Positions 12,426 to 26,280 of a stretch of 64,000 nt of DNA are shown one piece after another; position 1 is the first letter of the stretch; each line of letters opens with the position of its first letter. The notes under the pieces are model-generated. The model was not told where the DNA came from, searched no databases, and saw nothing but the letters and a program-made list of their open reading frames with translations. Made by a program: the position numbers and the translations under genes. This stretch comes from Anarhynchus alexandrinus (Eukaryota; Chordata; Aves; Charadriiformes; Charadriidae): contig VUYV01000147.1 in NCBI GenBank assembly GCA_008711295.1, positions 253,831 to 317,830 of the forward strand, in the 5' to 3' direction.

Positions 12426-15400
12426 CTGCAAGATAAATTAGATAAAATTTAAACTCTTGCTTGAACAGGAAAAGGGATGTGATTTTTAAAATATTGTTGA
12501 ATTTGATACTTGCACACACAAAACCATATTTGTCAAATTAAAATACCAACAGATCTCTAGAAATTTGTTCTTTCTGGTGCTATGGCTTTGCACTGACCTT
12601 AGCCTTATTGGCAGGTGTGAGATTAGAGGAAGCCTTAACTTGATCATTCTTCTGAAATGGTAAAATAAAGCAGAGAAATGAAGAACTGAAGTATGACAGC
12701 ATCAAAGCAAGAGGTACAGATTGAAAAATAGCCAGAAGGCAAAATACCGAAGAAGAGAGAAGGAGGGAAGAAAACCCCAAAACAACAAACAATGTTTCTG
12801 AGAGGTTCAGCTGCAAAGAGCAATCAAAATACCATTTAGTCTTTCTTGTTTGGAGTCTTAACAAAAAGCTACACTGAAATAAAGCCTGGGCTGAAAACAA
12901 AGCCATCCCTTTACAAATTGTGCTTCTTAAATATAAAGTATAGTCATTTCCCTTTAAGACAGTGCTCCATTTTTTTTTATTTTTCTGTTAGATTCAGATC
13001 AATATTAAATGCATGGCCAGTTTTTCCTTAGAAAGGTGACGTCTTAAAACTGTGATTCATCAGCAAAAATTCAGCTATTCAATTTCTTCATAATAAGATG
13101 TCAAGCGGCAGTCTTCCTTACTATATATCTCACAAATGGCTTTATAGTTTTTGCAAACTATCTTTCCTCAATAAGAACGCTCATGTGATCTAAGGATTTT
13201 GCATAATATTAAAAAGTGCATGACAGAGTGTTGACCTTCAAAAGCATCTGGTTAATACAAAGAGAAAGTTTGGTAGTGATAGAATACTCAAAGTATCATT
13301 AAATAAAGAAAATCCCTTCCCCTTCACATACACTCTTCAAAAAGGTAACAAGATTCTCTTTTATAAAAGTAGAGACAATGTCCCTTTTTGTCTTACTCCA
13401 ACAAAACGTGAAAGTAATTTGAAAATTAATTGAAATGATTCTTTTTTTAAAATATCCCAAACCTGAGACATTATCCTTATTTTTCCTTCTTTTCATTCTA
13501 ACAAAACTCATAAATACTAAAAATTAAAATTCAGAGTTATAAAATCTAGAAAAAAAAACAGGTTAAAAGAAATTGCCTATTTTATTTCTGTGGCATGAGA
13601 TGCAACTGCCTCAGCTTTTTCTGTATAAATCTATAAATCTTTTTCCTCTTTTGCTGATTCTGAAAAGAGTGATCTCGTGCACAGATATACATGATATTGC
13701 ACAAGATAAGGCTCCAAAAGCCACTAATTCTAAGGACTTAGACATGGAATATCAACAGCAAGGCTTAGAACAGAACTAAAATAAAAGATTACAGATAGGG
13801 ATAATAAGAAAAGAAATTATGTCAAATTCAAAAGTCAGGAAAGATCTTGACCACCATAGTGATGCAAGTTAAACACAATTCTACCCCAGTAGAAGTAAAG
13901 AAGTAGATAGAAAGGGAAAAAATCTGGTGGAGAAGAGCAATTAGATGTGAAGATGTTGACGAATAAAGGCCAGAAGATTCACGTGAGTAGAGCAAAGTCA
14001 CTGTCACAAATTATTCCAATCTGTATTTGAAATTTAAAATTTCATCTGCTTTACCTATGCTTACATTTGTTCATTTCTCAGATACGCTAGCAAAGACATT
14101 ACAATTTTCCTTGACTAGAATCTTATAGAAAATTAATTCCAAATTTGTGTAATGGAAGAATCTCATAAGAGACAGCATATTTTAAATGGGATTGGTTGTC
14201 TTCTGAAGACAGATCATGCCAAAACATTCATATCAAGAAAATAAGTAAATAATGGTTGGTTTTAGTGCTGTGGCTTATATGCCAGGTATCACAACACCAT
14301 TATGCAGGAAACAAACACATACATTAAATTAAATGAAGAAGAAAAAATGAACCAGAAAACCTGCACAAAATCAATAAAAATGAAACTCTGCTAGGTGGAA
14401 ACTGGAAGAATCAAAGTGTTGGACAAGGTCAAAAGTATTCAGAAGTAACAAATATGGTATTCTAAACAAAAAAACCCACATTTTCAATTTACCTTTCCAT
14501 ACTTTCTCAACTGCTAGTATGCCTGGAAATCTAAAACTTCACTGTTGTTTTTTTCTTGTTTGTCCTTGTTAGAGAAAGCACAACCATTTACTCAGAACAC
14601 TAAAATATTTCCCCATTTTCTTCTATCAAGCACAACTGTTCAATGCATATCGTATGTTGAACCTCTGCTACAAAAGACTTAAGAGAAATGAATTCAGTGA
14701 ATAAAAGGCATGGAAACTAAAACTCAACTGTGTCATTGTTATCAGAAGATAGGCCAGCTTTGTCAAATGGCATTTCTGAGCTGTCCGAAACGGTCTGAAA
14801 TTCAGTGAGGGGACACAGGAAAAGAGTGCCTATGCAGAAGTCCACCATATCTTCTTGGCCCTCAGTCTTGGGAGGAAAACCAACATACAGGTAGGGACTA
14901 CAGTATGGTTTAGTTCAATAGGTCTGTAGTTAGCACTCAGCCAGGGCAGGAACCAAAGAGTGTCCATGCAGCTACCTATATGTGTACTTTCTATTGTGGA
15001 ATATGATCTTAAGTACACATCACATTTCCCAGACTGTTTTGAATTGGAGAGAAGGTTTAGCATTGAAGGACACAACATTGGACAGAGAATTTCAGCAACA
15101 CCAAGGCAGGAATTCTACCCAAGTCCAAGTCCTCCAGTTTCTACAACAAAAATAGATATTGAAACATCTGCAATCAGGGCCTTTCCAACTGCTTTCTGGG
15201 AAATCACACCTAAATCTGAATTGAGAGGAAAAATGGACAGGTAAAAAAAAAAGCGTGAAGCACAATGACGCTTCATCCAGCTTTTGTCTTCAAATAATTG
15301 ATCAGACAGACAATGGTTAGACTCCAAATTATTTCTCAGCCAAGGTAGGCAATATTCCTCTCCGGGTTTTTTTCTGTCTGTACCATTTTGGAAGTGATAG

Positions 15401-16284
15401 GAATATCCATTAATTCCTTCAGGCCTTCTTTCTACGTTAGTTTATCGAGCCCCAGCGACAAGCAACCACATTTGGCATGAAACTAGACGCTAAGCCCTAA
15501 ATATCACATATAAGCATGGAATATTTTAAAGAAAAAGAGAGTTGACAAGCAAATGCCTAAAGTGCCTGTGTAAATGGCACACTGTTTGTAGTTTTGTGAA
15601 GCAGAGCATCTTGGTGTTTGAAACTATTTCCTTAAAGGCAAAGCTTTTGAAGAATATTTTTTTTTTTTGCTTCTGTTTCCCCCAAGCTATGCCCACATGA
15701 GCTAGTTAATCATATGTATACTTGTATGAACACATTCTGTGTGAACTAATGAATTTCTTAGGAAAGTGGGTATTTTCTGAGCATGTGTGTGTGTTATTAT
15801 CTGTAACAGGACCAAACTAAAGTGAAACAATCCTCACAAGAACACACACACAAACCTCAAAGACTCCAGAGCGAATGGCAAAACCCTGGGAAAACAAAAG
15901 AGGAAACTCAGCCACATTAACTCAGATAATTTGATCTGGCTTTGTTGGGCAGAGGTCAGATAAGTGCCATTTTCCTTCTAATTGTGGTAGTTTCATGCAT
16001 TTCTAGTATCAATTGGCTGAAGGGTACAAATACTGCTTTAATTTTCAATTTATTAAGAGAAATGTCTTTTCATAGCTTAGAAATCACCACAGAGGTGTAA
16101 AACTTCAAATATTATCAGATATAATGAACCACCACCTAGAAATAAAGGTAACTAGACAAGGTATACCAAACTCCTAACAGGAGCAGACAGCTCTCTCACT
16201 ATTTTCTGCCAACATAGGGCCACTGGTTGCCTACAACTATCACAGCGTAAGCACAATTGATCTCGACTGCATTGTGATACTCAC
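12426..16284 (-). other. LAMA2 intron (between exons 16285-16396 and 12312-12425)
   Basis: Intron with a GAG|GTGAGTATC donor and a TTATCTTGCAG acceptor. It is AT-rich with several short A or T runs. I see no repeat family, second gene or tandem array in it. Confidence 0.85.
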
Positions 16285-16396
16285 CTCACACGAGGTACCA
16301 TCATACCCCGGGGGACAGTCGCATAACTCCACTGCAGACGCCACCTTTCTCCCAGTTGAAGTGTGGTCAGCAGCTTCAATGCTAACGCTTCTTAGT
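16285..16396 (-). CDS. LAMA2: LAMA2 exon (end of laminin IV domain, start of the split LE module)
   Basis: After the split Arg codon the exon reads LRSVSIEAADHTSTG, then SAVELCDCPPGYDGTSCE. The first part closes the L4 domain (the R-LRSVS-E strand is usual there). CDCPPGYDGTSCE is the sequence that resumes the interrupted laminin EGF-like module in every laminin alpha chain. The acceptor is TTACATCCAG|ACTAAG after a T-rich tract, and the donor is GAG|GTGAGTATC. Length is 112 nt (1 + 37 codons), phase 2 to phase 0. It runs in frame into SCWPRHRR of the next exon. Several CpG dinucleotides survive in this exon, unlike the flanking intron, as is common in coding sequence under constraint. Confidence 0.94.
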
Positions 16397-19300
16397 CTGG
16401 ATGTAACAGAAACGAAACAGTTAAAATAGCAAATTAGACGGAAGCATATGTGCAGCTGGATGCAACAAACAGTATATAGTGACATTCAGTGGCTTGTTTA
16501 TGTTTTCCTGCTTAAAAATAAGGAGGTTTTCATATTAATCTATTTATTCGTAAACTACATGTCTGTAAGCTCGTTACCATTTTTGTCCATCATGTGAGGG
16601 AGAGTATGGTCAGACACACGTTGATAAAAATAGATTAAAATAGTCTCACAGCACTGTACCAGTAGATGGAAGGCTATTCCTGACCTGCAAGCCACATGTG
16701 CCAGCTTGCATTGCAGCTGTATATATAGCAAATTTGACACTAAGCAGAGTCTTCAAAATTTATAAACCACTACTCCAGCTCTCTAAAATATTACGTTACT
16801 AAGTTTTGGTTATAGGGTATTTTTATTCTGGAGATTTGACCTCTGAAAGAGATTTCACCTCTGTCCAGGAGGATCTAAGTATTATGTGTATGAAAGAAAA
16901 AGGTATGTAAACGAAAGAAAAAGGAAATCTTCTACCATATACCTTGGTTTCACCAATGACACAGAGTTGGAGAATTTTCTGTTTCATGCAGAAGTGCCCA
17001 TAAAAATAAATGCTACACATGGGCTAAACAGCCATTGTTTGGCCAAACACTGAACATGTTTTTTATTTAAAAAAACAAGGACATATGATGAGAGAGACAA
17101 CAAAAATCTTTGATAATCTTACAGGTAATATGCAAAACAGATGTAGTTTACCTCAACAGTATCCATTTGGGGAAAGGAATTGGGATTTGGGGATTTAATT
17201 CTTATAAGAATTCAGGAAGAACATTAAGGCGTTACAGAGGCTCAATGACTTCTATTTTCACCCAGCAATCTTAACAGAGTGTTTGATTACTAAAGCTACC
17301 TGAAAAGCTTCTTTTGAAGTCTTTTTCAGCAGAAAATACCTTTCTATCATGACATGCATTTTGTTAAAAAATAATTAATTTTCTTTGGAAAATGTAAGAC
17401 AAACTTTTTTCCTCCATACTAAGGCATTTATCTTTTGGCTGCCAAAAAATCCTGAAAATTATTTGGATGACCTTGGATAAGAAAACATCCAAGAAAAATA
17501 TTTTGTTGTTACTGCAGTGGTTGGAGGAAAGGTTAAGACACAGTATTTTCCCACTCAATTTTATGACTACTCTCAATAAGAGAGACATGAAAGGTAAGGG
17601 AAAAAAAGGGAAGATTTCTGAAATTAGGATGGGAGCTTCAGAAAAACAGAAATTTTACTATCACTAGGGGTATGACTGGACTTTGGAGGGATTACCATTG
17701 CTGACTGTGCAGTTACAAACTTGAATCTAATTTGGTGATACTAGAACCTCAGTAAAATGTTCTTGAAACTATTTTAAAAGACGGGTGCATGTTGCTATCC
17801 AGATGTTCAGTAAGATCTCTCTCACTTTTCAATATTTCCCCCTTTGCTCCATTGCTGCTTGCTTATTTTGCAGTCATTCTTTTGAGTTTTTCTTACAATA
17901 AGATAACCAATCTCTAGGGTATTAGATATCAAATGGTGATGACTTTAACAGTAAAAAATCTTACAATTTAAGGAGAAAAATCTGTAAATGAAGAAACAAG
18001 TTAGTAGTAAAAGGCCAATTTTTATTTATCATTTTAACTACAGCTAGTTTCCTCTCAGCCCAGATCTTGGAACAAAGAGAATCACTTACACACAGAAACA
18101 ATCTGCCCAGTATTATCCCACATTTGTATTCACGGAATTGTTCCAATTTTTATTACTTTCTGCTATTTGCTAAATGGGATTTTAATGTGTTTAACAGTTT
18201 TTTGCATTAACAGTTACTCAGTGAAGAAAGCTGCAGTGATTTTTTTTCTCTCATTTTGATGTTGCAATTTTGATTCCTCGATGTCATTCTGCATTCATTA
18301 AAATACATAATGCTGGCAGTAATGGGGCACTGGATCCTGAAGATGCATGAACAATTTGAGATTCGACATCGAGACCAAATATTTAAGCTGACTGTTACTG
18401 TCAGCAGGCAACTGTTGACTTCTAAAAACAAACAAGATTAAAAGGGAAGGGGACGTTTCAGGCAGTATCAGCATAGTTTACTGTCTGCTATGTGAGGCAT
18501 CTGAATCACATCAGCTACATAAGGCACATGAAGTACTGACCCAATCATTGCTCATCTGTCTTGAAACCAATTCTGCATATGGAAGAAAACCCTTCGCCTT
18601 GCCTTCCCTCTTTCTCTTTGCATCTAGCACTGATTCCATATGTGGTTGCAAGAAATCCACTCTCCTTAGCACCACAATTTCCAGTGCCCATCTGAGTGTC
18701 TACAATATTTACCATCACTGGCCACTCTGAATATTAAAACTGAAGAAACAGTGCTGCTAAACTTTCTTTGAAGCACAAGCTAACAATATTAGATTAAACA
18801 AAATTATAAGAGAGAGCTGTCTTTTCCTGGCCTGTTGCTTCTACCACAGATGGACTTAACTGCAACTGTTTGGATGATCTGTCAAATCAGAGCAGGATCC
18901 CGATTTAAACCCAGAAGCTGTAATCACTTTCAAATTGATTGCTGCATTTCTGTGTTCTCATTTTTTATCCTACTTGATCAACTAAATGAAAGCCCACTTA
19001 TTTGAGGAAACTTCCTAATTATGCCATAGAGCAATAACAATATTCTAAGCTTAAAATGACCCAAAAAAATGTTCTCAGAAACGTGCTCAAGTCAAACTCA
19101 CCAGTACTGCATTAATATGGTTTAATAAGTACTTGAAAGTGTTACTGATTAACTAATGTTTCTAGTAGGTTAAACTAAACAAGGGTGAAAAATATAATCT
19201 TTAAGTCAAAGCTCTTGCTACGTGGAGACAACTCCACTGATTTTTTAAATCTCTTTCTACATGACTTCAAGAAAGTTGCTTGATCTTACAATGCCTCCAT

Positions 19301-22300
19301 TCTGGTCTCTTCTCAAGCACAGATTATAACAGCACCCTTGGAAATCCTTACACATGTGGTGTCATTATCCATTTTGAAAACTTTCAGTATTTAAATGAAC
19401 AGGTTGCTTAATATAGCAATCTCTAATTAGTATGTTGCATAATTCTGCTGATGCTTTGAGGCAGAAATTGTCATTCACGAAGGATCTAATAACCCTGTAA
19501 TATTTCTGTCTCTCTGCCAGACCCTCTTTACTCTCTCAGAGGAATATCCATCTGTCCACCACACATACCTTTTTAAAAGACAATAAAAAACTCTTAGTTC
19601 ATATCTACTTATCTACTAAGGCTTAGCTCCACACTATTTTTTTTGGCAAAAATGTCTTCCTTTGAAGCCCATCAACAGTAGTCCTTAATCAGCCCAAGAT
19701 ATCACAAAGAATATCCTCTTCATCGAGTCTGGACATTTTCCCTGTAGTATCAAAGGGGCAGAGTATGGAGAAAAGAGTTGTTTTGCATGATCTTAGAGTT
19801 ATGAGCACAGCTTTGCACCTAGTCTGTTTTAGTATGAATGAAAGTCAAAGAGAATATAAAAAAAGTCAGAACTGAGGCATACCTTGAAAACCAGCAATAT
19901 GCCTACAACAACAGATCATAAGCTGGGCTGGATGACAGTAGATACTGTTGCTGCTACATCATGTGACCGTGAGCACGCACTGTTCTGAGATTTAACTCCA
20001 CCCAATAAATCCCACCCTGATGGGTGAAACTATGATTCCTCCAGTTAAATCAAAGATGAAAAATCCAATTCAGTTAATTGTGATTGGAATTTCACACCCT
20101 CTCTTCTGTCACACCAAACTGCAATGAGCACCCTGACAGCACTCAATAAAATGTGTTTAGTTTAGACCAAACTATTTTCAGAGACTTCTGGACACACTGA
20201 TGTTAATCACAGCAATACAGTAACCATGGCATTCCTCTCTGGTAAGAGACATCATAGGGACAGCTAGAGATGTACCAGTAATATAAAACCATTTCTAGAA
20301 AAAAAGATACCCTTCAAAATTACTTCAGTCCCTTCCCCTAACCCCCTTTTAAATCACTGTTTTTAAGGGACCAATCTTCCTAATTATAATGTCACTGCAT
20401 CTAGAAGATGGTGCCTACTAACCTGCAAAGCATAAATGGTATGTTTGTCCCACAGCTCTTCCTGAAGAATATTTCCAAGACATGTTTTTGGAAAGTTATC
20501 TATAACATGCCACTAAAATGTTCCAAGGGCTGAATATGAGCAAGACTACACAACAGTGAGGCCTCACACATGGCCAAATGGCTAAAGCAGTAATTTGGGA
20601 TGCAGACGGTGACGCACAGTCTTCCAAATGTGCCACTGACAGGTCTGCCACTTAGAAGTCACAAACTATAGACTGTGCCAGTTCTACATGTGCGTGCTGA
20701 CTTGAGCTCTATGTTGTCGCCCAGAGGGCATCTGATCCATCCCACCTCCACTCTTCCACAGTAGAGGCAAGATGGAGCCAGCACATGTCCAGCAATGCAC
20801 TTTCTTCACAGATTTTAACTGCCAAGACAAAGTGGGTTTTGAAGGAAAGGTCCCCTTCTCATTCTAGTGCAAGTGTCACTACACAAATGTATGTAAACCA
20901 CTGATAGCTGAAATTTGCATTTCCCATAATACTTAGTTAAAACCTTTGGCCCAAAGCCAATTATACATATCTCCTTTAAAGCAGCATAGCATAAAAGCCC
21001 CTATTGTTCAGCCCAAAATTGCTCCTGCACTCTTTTAGTTTGGAAAATTCTGACTGATTTTTTAATTTTATTTTATTTGAATGGGAACAGAGTGGAGGAA
21101 AAGCACTCACTGAGCTCTCACTAATCTCAGCTGTAAGCTGTGGATTAACAGCTTCTCATGGTCTGCTCATAGTGCATAAAGGAAGAGCTCTGGCCTGGTG
21201 GTTTGACTCTCCTCTAACACCAGGGTGGGAAGGTGATGGGCAATGAAAGGTTTTCAAACTGGATGCAGGCCAATGCCAGATTGATGACCAAGCGAGCAGA
21301 TTAGGAAACAGTTTGGCTTAAACTCAAGCTAGTTATGATTCACAAACTTATTTACAGAGAGGTAATACATACTAATTAACCACAGAAAGAGATTGAAGAA
21401 ACATGAATTCTTTTTGCAGGGAAAAAAAATGTACCCTGCCAAAGCTCAAATCAGAAAACAGTATGCTGTTGACACAACCTGCCTTTCAATTTAGGATGCA
21501 TTTTAATTACCTAAGTATTCAAATGATGGATGGATGGATAAGAAATTTCACAGTAGCAAAAACTGTGTCTATGCTCTCAGCAAATAATCACTAATGTGCT
21601 ATCAGCTCCCTCCATTCCAAATTGGCTTACGCTGCTGAATCAAGTGATGTGTAGGTTAGAGAACATTTCAGGTTTCATGCCTTGTGAGTAGAAAACTACT
21701 ATGCAATCAATTCCATTGCACATTTGAAAAATATTATTTATGCCACCTAACTATCAATGTATAGTCAGAGTGCAATCATAGAGTATCAGGAGAGAGGCTG
21801 TCTTCTAGCCCACCTGGAGTATTTGCTCATGCACTTACGAAAATTTTAAATGCAAGATGAGCTTTACGGGTTCAACCACACCAGCCACTGAGATAGAACA
21901 ACTGTATCATCTCACATAACATGTCTTTCATTCTATCAGAGGACTTGGAAGGGTTCATATGAAATCAGTGGTTTTAAGCAGTCCAGACAGCAACCTGACA
22001 TAAACCAAGTGAAAGGCTTTGGGATTCCCCTTTTCTGTGTGTGGTACTGATTAAAAGCATAGAAAATTCCCCTCGAGCCACTTTTCCAGCTTAGAGACTT
22101 AAGATATTATTCTCTGGTCCACTGTTAATGTGGCCCCATATGCTCATTAAATGGGGAAAACAATATATAAGCAATATATCAACTCTTTCTTCCACATTTC
22201 ATTACTGCACTCCATGATTTACCATATACATGGGAATTATAGTGTTCACAAAATAAACATACAGATAGAACTGTCATTCATGCCTTAATAGTCCATGTGA

Positions 22301-22521
22301 TTTCATTTTCTTACAAGGCTGCTACCTTCTGTTGTCTCTCCTTCTGCCTACCCAAAATGAAAATGAAATACTAAAAAATTTTTGAGACTGTAAATGAATG
22401 CTATGGATTTCACGATAATGAATTAGTGTGTTTTAAATTACATCAGATTAATTCTCTGAAGATAGAAAACAAGTATTTTGAGACGCTGCCTGTGGCAAAG
22501 GGACACGTTTCCCACATTCAC
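16397..22521 (-). other. LAMA2 intron (between exons 22522-22733 and 16285-16396)
   Basis: Intron with a CAG|GTGAATG donor and a TTACATCCAG acceptor. A short GATG tandem repeat lies at 21523-21539. No mobile element or coding segment is supportable. Confidence 0.85.
21523..21539. repeat. Short GATG tandem repeat
   Basis: Four copies of a GATG/ATGG tetranucleotide in a row. Confidence 0.7.
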
Positions 22522-22733
22522 CTGTAGATGGCATTCATCCCATAGCTGTATGTGGCTCTTACGAGGATCCTCTTTACATTTGCAAGAATAGTCATGAACT
22601 CCCTCCTGCTGACTGGAACATCAGTGCCATGTACAGAGAAAGATTCTGGTTTCAGCACAATTTCTTCTGTGTGCTCCTCAGAAGGCTGCAGGTGAATCCC
22701 CTCTTTTGGAGTGTTGATTCTCAAGTCACCTCC
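22522..22733 (-). CDS. LAMA2: LAMA2 exon (C-terminal part of laminin IV domain)
   Basis: The exon encodes 70 codons plus two bases, from GGDLRINTPKEG to YSYGMNAIYR. The segments QPSEEHTEEIVLKPESF, HGTDVPVSRREFMTILANVK and the closing ATYSYGMNAIYR are the C-terminal part of an L4 domain, where the REFMT.LANVKR.L.RATYS pattern is typical of laminin alpha chains. SEEHT and RREFMT-LAN-KR fit LAMA2 particularly well by recall. The acceptor is CTCTATCCAG|GGAGG at 22733; an upstream in-frame ATG is only intron. The donor is CTACAG|GTGAATG. The exon is 212 nt, phase 0 to phase 2; its final AG joins the A that opens the next exon to rebuild an Arg codon. L4 domains interrupt an LE module and lack its cysteines, and no cysteine is encoded here. 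Confidence 0.94.
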
Positions 22734-24394
22734 CTGGATAGAGCCACGAGAGAGAGACATTTAAATTTGAAAAAAGTCAGGAAAAAAGCTCTATCTGTAG
22801 CCAACTGGGGTACAGGATTTATTGGATAATATATTTTACAAGAATAATAAATATCAGGAATAACATTCACCTTTCATAACCCTGAAATGGGCTTGCCTGA
22901 TATGGTTGAAAGTCAGTGCAAAAGAAAGTTTAGGTTATTCAGATAAAACCAAGTGTCATGGCTTTGCATAAACGAAAGCAAATTCATACAATGCACAAAA
23001 ACAGGTCTGCTGAAGAATGTGAAAGTGTTACCTCAAGCAAAAAATTATTTATTTCATAGAATCATAGAATGGTTAGAGTTGGAAGATCATCCAGTTCCAG
23101 CCCCCTTGCCATGGGCAGGGACACCTTCCACTAGACCAGGTTTCTCAAAGCCCCATCAAACCTGGCCTTGAACATTTCATCCACAACTTCTCTCAGCAAC
23201 CTGTTCCAGTGCCTCACCACCCTCACAGCAAAGAATTTCTTCCTAACATCTAATCTAAATCTATCTTCTTTCAGTTTAAAACCATTACCCCTTGCCCTAT
23301 CACTACACTCCCTGATAAAGAGTCCCTTCCCAGCTTTCCTGGAGGCCCCCTCTAGGTACTAGAAGGCTTCAAGAAGGTCTCCCTAGAGCCTTCTCCAGGC
23401 TGAGAAACCCCAACTCTCTCAGCCTGTCTTCATAGGAGAGGTGCTCCAGCCCTCGGATCATCTTTGTGGCCCTCCTCTGGACTCACTCCAAGAGGTCCAT
23501 GTTCTTCTTATGTTTGGGGCTCCAGAGCAGGACGCAGTACTCCAGGTGGGGTTTCACCAGAGCGGAGTAGAGGGGCTGAATCACCTACCTCGACCTGCTG
23601 TCCATGCTTCTTTTGATGCAGCCCAGGATACAGCTGGCTTTCTGGGCTGTGAGCACACATTGCTGGGTCATGTTGAACTTCTTCTTATGCACCAACACCC
23701 CCAAGTGCTTCTCCTCAGGGCTCCTCTCAATCCATTCTCTGCCCAGCCGCTATTTGGGCTTGGGATTGCCCCGACTCACATGCAGGACCGTGCACTTGGC
23801 CTTGTTGAGCTTCATGAGGTTCACACGGGCCCACCTCTCCAGCCTGTCCAGGTCCTCTGAATGGCATCCCTTCCCTCCAGCGTGTCGGCCACACCACATA
23901 GTGTGGTGTTGTCAGTAAACTTGTTGAGGGTGCACTCAATCCCCCTGCCCATGTCACCAACAAAGATGTTAAACAGCACGGGTCCCAATACTGACCCCTG
24001 AGGGATGCCACTCATCACTGCTCACCACTTGGACATTGAGCCACTAACTGCAACTCTTTGAGTGCAGCCATCCAGCCAATTCCTTATCCACTGATTGGTC
24101 CATCTGTCAAATCCATTTGTCTCTAATTTAGACACAAGGATTTCTTCATTATTCCTGATAAACAGGAATAATATAGTTTTGTATGCTACTGCAATATTGC
24201 CAGAGGTTCCTTGAAATACTCAAGATTTTAGTTCTCTAAAGTGTGTCCATTTTCTGATACTATAAATTAGCTGAAAGTACGTTCACCCTGCTGTTTTGTG
24301 TCCTCAACCACCAGGCTTCATGCTGAACGTCTGAAGAAGTAGGCAATTTTCTTTCTTTTTCTTTTGTTGGTAGTTGAAAATACAATCACTTTAC
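22734..24394 (-). other. LAMA2 intron carrying a CR1 LINE
   Basis: Intron with a GAG|GTAAAGTG donor and a CTCTATCCAG acceptor. About two thirds of it is the CR1 copy at 23055-24145, which lies in the same orientation as the gene. Confidence 0.85.
23055..24145 (-). mobile_element. CR1 LINE, 5'-truncated copy (reverse transcriptase end and 3' UTR)
   Basis: CR1 is the dominant avian non-LTR retrotransposon; copies are usually truncated at the 5' end and finish in short ATTCTATG-type repeats. The + strand begins CATAGAATCATAGAATGG, the reverse complement of that tail. On the minus strand the body encodes degraded reverse transcriptase: [17 protein letters not shown] is clear near 24000, then [16 protein letters not shown]. 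The usual FADD catalytic box is FTDN here, losing the second Asp. Further frames are broken by stops and indels, so it is inactive. It matches the last half of the CR1 at 34110-36137 almost base for base, in the opposite orientation; similarity stops near 24145. Confidence 0.93.
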
Positions 24395-24496
24395 CTCTAT
24401 GATGACATCAGATTGAACCATCAATTGAACTGTCTCTTCTTCCTCTGTGAAGTCATAGGAGACCGTAAATTTCAGATATCCTCCAGCTGCTGCTAC
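24395..24496 (-). CDS. LAMA2: LAMA2 exon (laminin IV domain, first exon visible here)
   Basis: Laminin alpha-2 is the long-arm and coiled-coil subunit of laminins 211/221, secreted into muscle and nerve basement membranes. This exon encodes 34 residues beginning VAAAGGYLKFTVSYDF and ending SDVIIE, part of the beta-sandwich of the first laminin IV (L4) domain. The GG-L-FT-SYD core followed by an acidic EEEE run resembles the mammalian LAMA2 L4 domain more than that of other alpha chains (comparison from memory). The acceptor is excellent: a long T/C tract ending in CTCCCCAG just above 24496. The donor is GAG|GTAAAGTG. The exon is 102 nt, phase 0 at both ends, and joins in frame to 22522-22733 to read VIIE|GGDLRI. 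It has no stop or frameshift. The exon that should precede it was not found in this window. Confidence 0.93.
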
Positions 24497-26280
24497 CTGG
24501 GGAGAAAAAAGACAGAAAAAATGCAATTAAATGAAAGAAGACAGGCCTTAACCATTTGGAGGCAGTTTTCTCCAGTGTCAGTATTTCCCAGAAAGAGACT
24601 TCTAGTGTTGCAAAACCATATGCAGATACCTGGGGATTACAACTCTATGGACCATTCCCTTCTTGCTCAACCATCTAGAAATCATGCTTAGTCATTTTTC
24701 TTCTATGCCTATTGAAGGCTGCAAATTCCACACACATGGGAACAAAGTAACCAGAAACAGATCTGAAATCTATGCAAATTTCCACTTGATGCTGACATTA
24801 GGTTTTCAGTGTATTTCAGTTATATGCTCCTCATTTAGGCTGGGTGTCTACATCAGCAGCCTTAGCAATCTTTAGAAGAGTCGATAATTTCAATTTTGTT
24901 GATGGGGCAAGCTACCAAAAAAGAAAAAGGCCCAGTGATGTTTTTCTTAGAATGAACTGTAACCTAAAATAAAGTAAGAATTTTTCCTCATGGGGTCAAA
25001 TAAATTTACTTCAAAAGAATGCTCCAGCCCTTTCTCTCAGTTTGACTCAGCCTCCAGTGTGGGAAGTCAATAACCAGACTCTTGTGTCATACCAATATAT
25101 TATTTCTGTGCTCTTTTAGCCCCCAAAACTATGGCACTGACACTAGTTTTTCCATGAAAAAATGGAAAAAGTAGATCAGTTTTAGGAAGCAAGTCAAAAG
25201 CTGCAGAGTTGAATGACAGAGTTCAGTACAAAACCAGTGCCTTTTGTTAATTGTTTGGAAGCAGAATAAGTAAATCAGAGGTTTTAAGAGCTACATTTTA
25301 GGTTTTAAATGCATCTGCCTCATACTTCAGCGCAATGTGAGCCTCCTCTCAGAGACTACTAAAGCCACAGGGATCCTTTTGCCTTTCCCGTGCATACTGC
25401 TGACCACAGAGCAAACTCATTTCTTCTACAAAGAGAATAATCTGGTTATTCTCAAGGACATAATGTACTATCTCTTGTTCATCATACTAGATGGTTTTGC
25501 ACACAGTAACAGAAAGCACTGAAAGTCATCAACTTCATTAGTTTATGATGCATCTAATTTAAGGGGAGAAAAAAGTCCCAGTATTTAAGGCATGGAAATA
25601 GACTGATTTTGAATTATCCATGAATGTATAAAAATCCATAAACTGCATCTGAGGCTGTACAGCTAATTGCTAGGTTAAAGCTGGAAAATTCACTCCAATT
25701 CATAACCCAAAGCTTGGATCATAGAATCATAGAATATCTCAAGTTGGAAGGGACCCATAAAGATCATCAAGTCCAACTCCCTGCTCCTTGCAGGACTACC
25801 TAAAACTAAACCACATGACTAAAAGCATCGTCCAGACGCTCCTTGAACTCCGACTGGTTTGGTGCCATGACCAGCTTGTTCCAGTGGGGAGCTTGTTCCA
25901 GTGACCAACCTTAGTGAAGAACCTTTTCCTAATGTCCAATCTGAACTTCCCCTGATGCAGCTTCATTCCATTTCCTTGTGTCCTATCGCTGGTCACCAGA
26001 GAGGAGAGATCAGCACCTCCCCCTCTACTGCTCCCCCTGAGGAAGTTGTAGACTGCAATAAGGTCACCCCTCAACCTTCTCTTCTCCAAGATGAGCAAAC
26101 CAAGTGACCTCAGCCATTCCTCCTAAGTCTTGCCCTCAAGACTTTTCACTATCTTAATCACCCTCCTCCGAACACGCACAAATAATCTGATGTCCTTATA
26201 TTGAGGTGCCCAAAACTGTACACTGTACTCAAGGTGGGGCCGCACCAGTGCAGTGTAGAGCGGAACAATTACCTCCCTCG

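Noticed and set aside
23441..23860. 139-codon open frame on the plus strand, with a near-identical one at 35282-35728 on the minus strand.
   Set aside because: Both are the antisense of the CR1 3' part. Their similarity reflects the repeat, not a duplicated gene.
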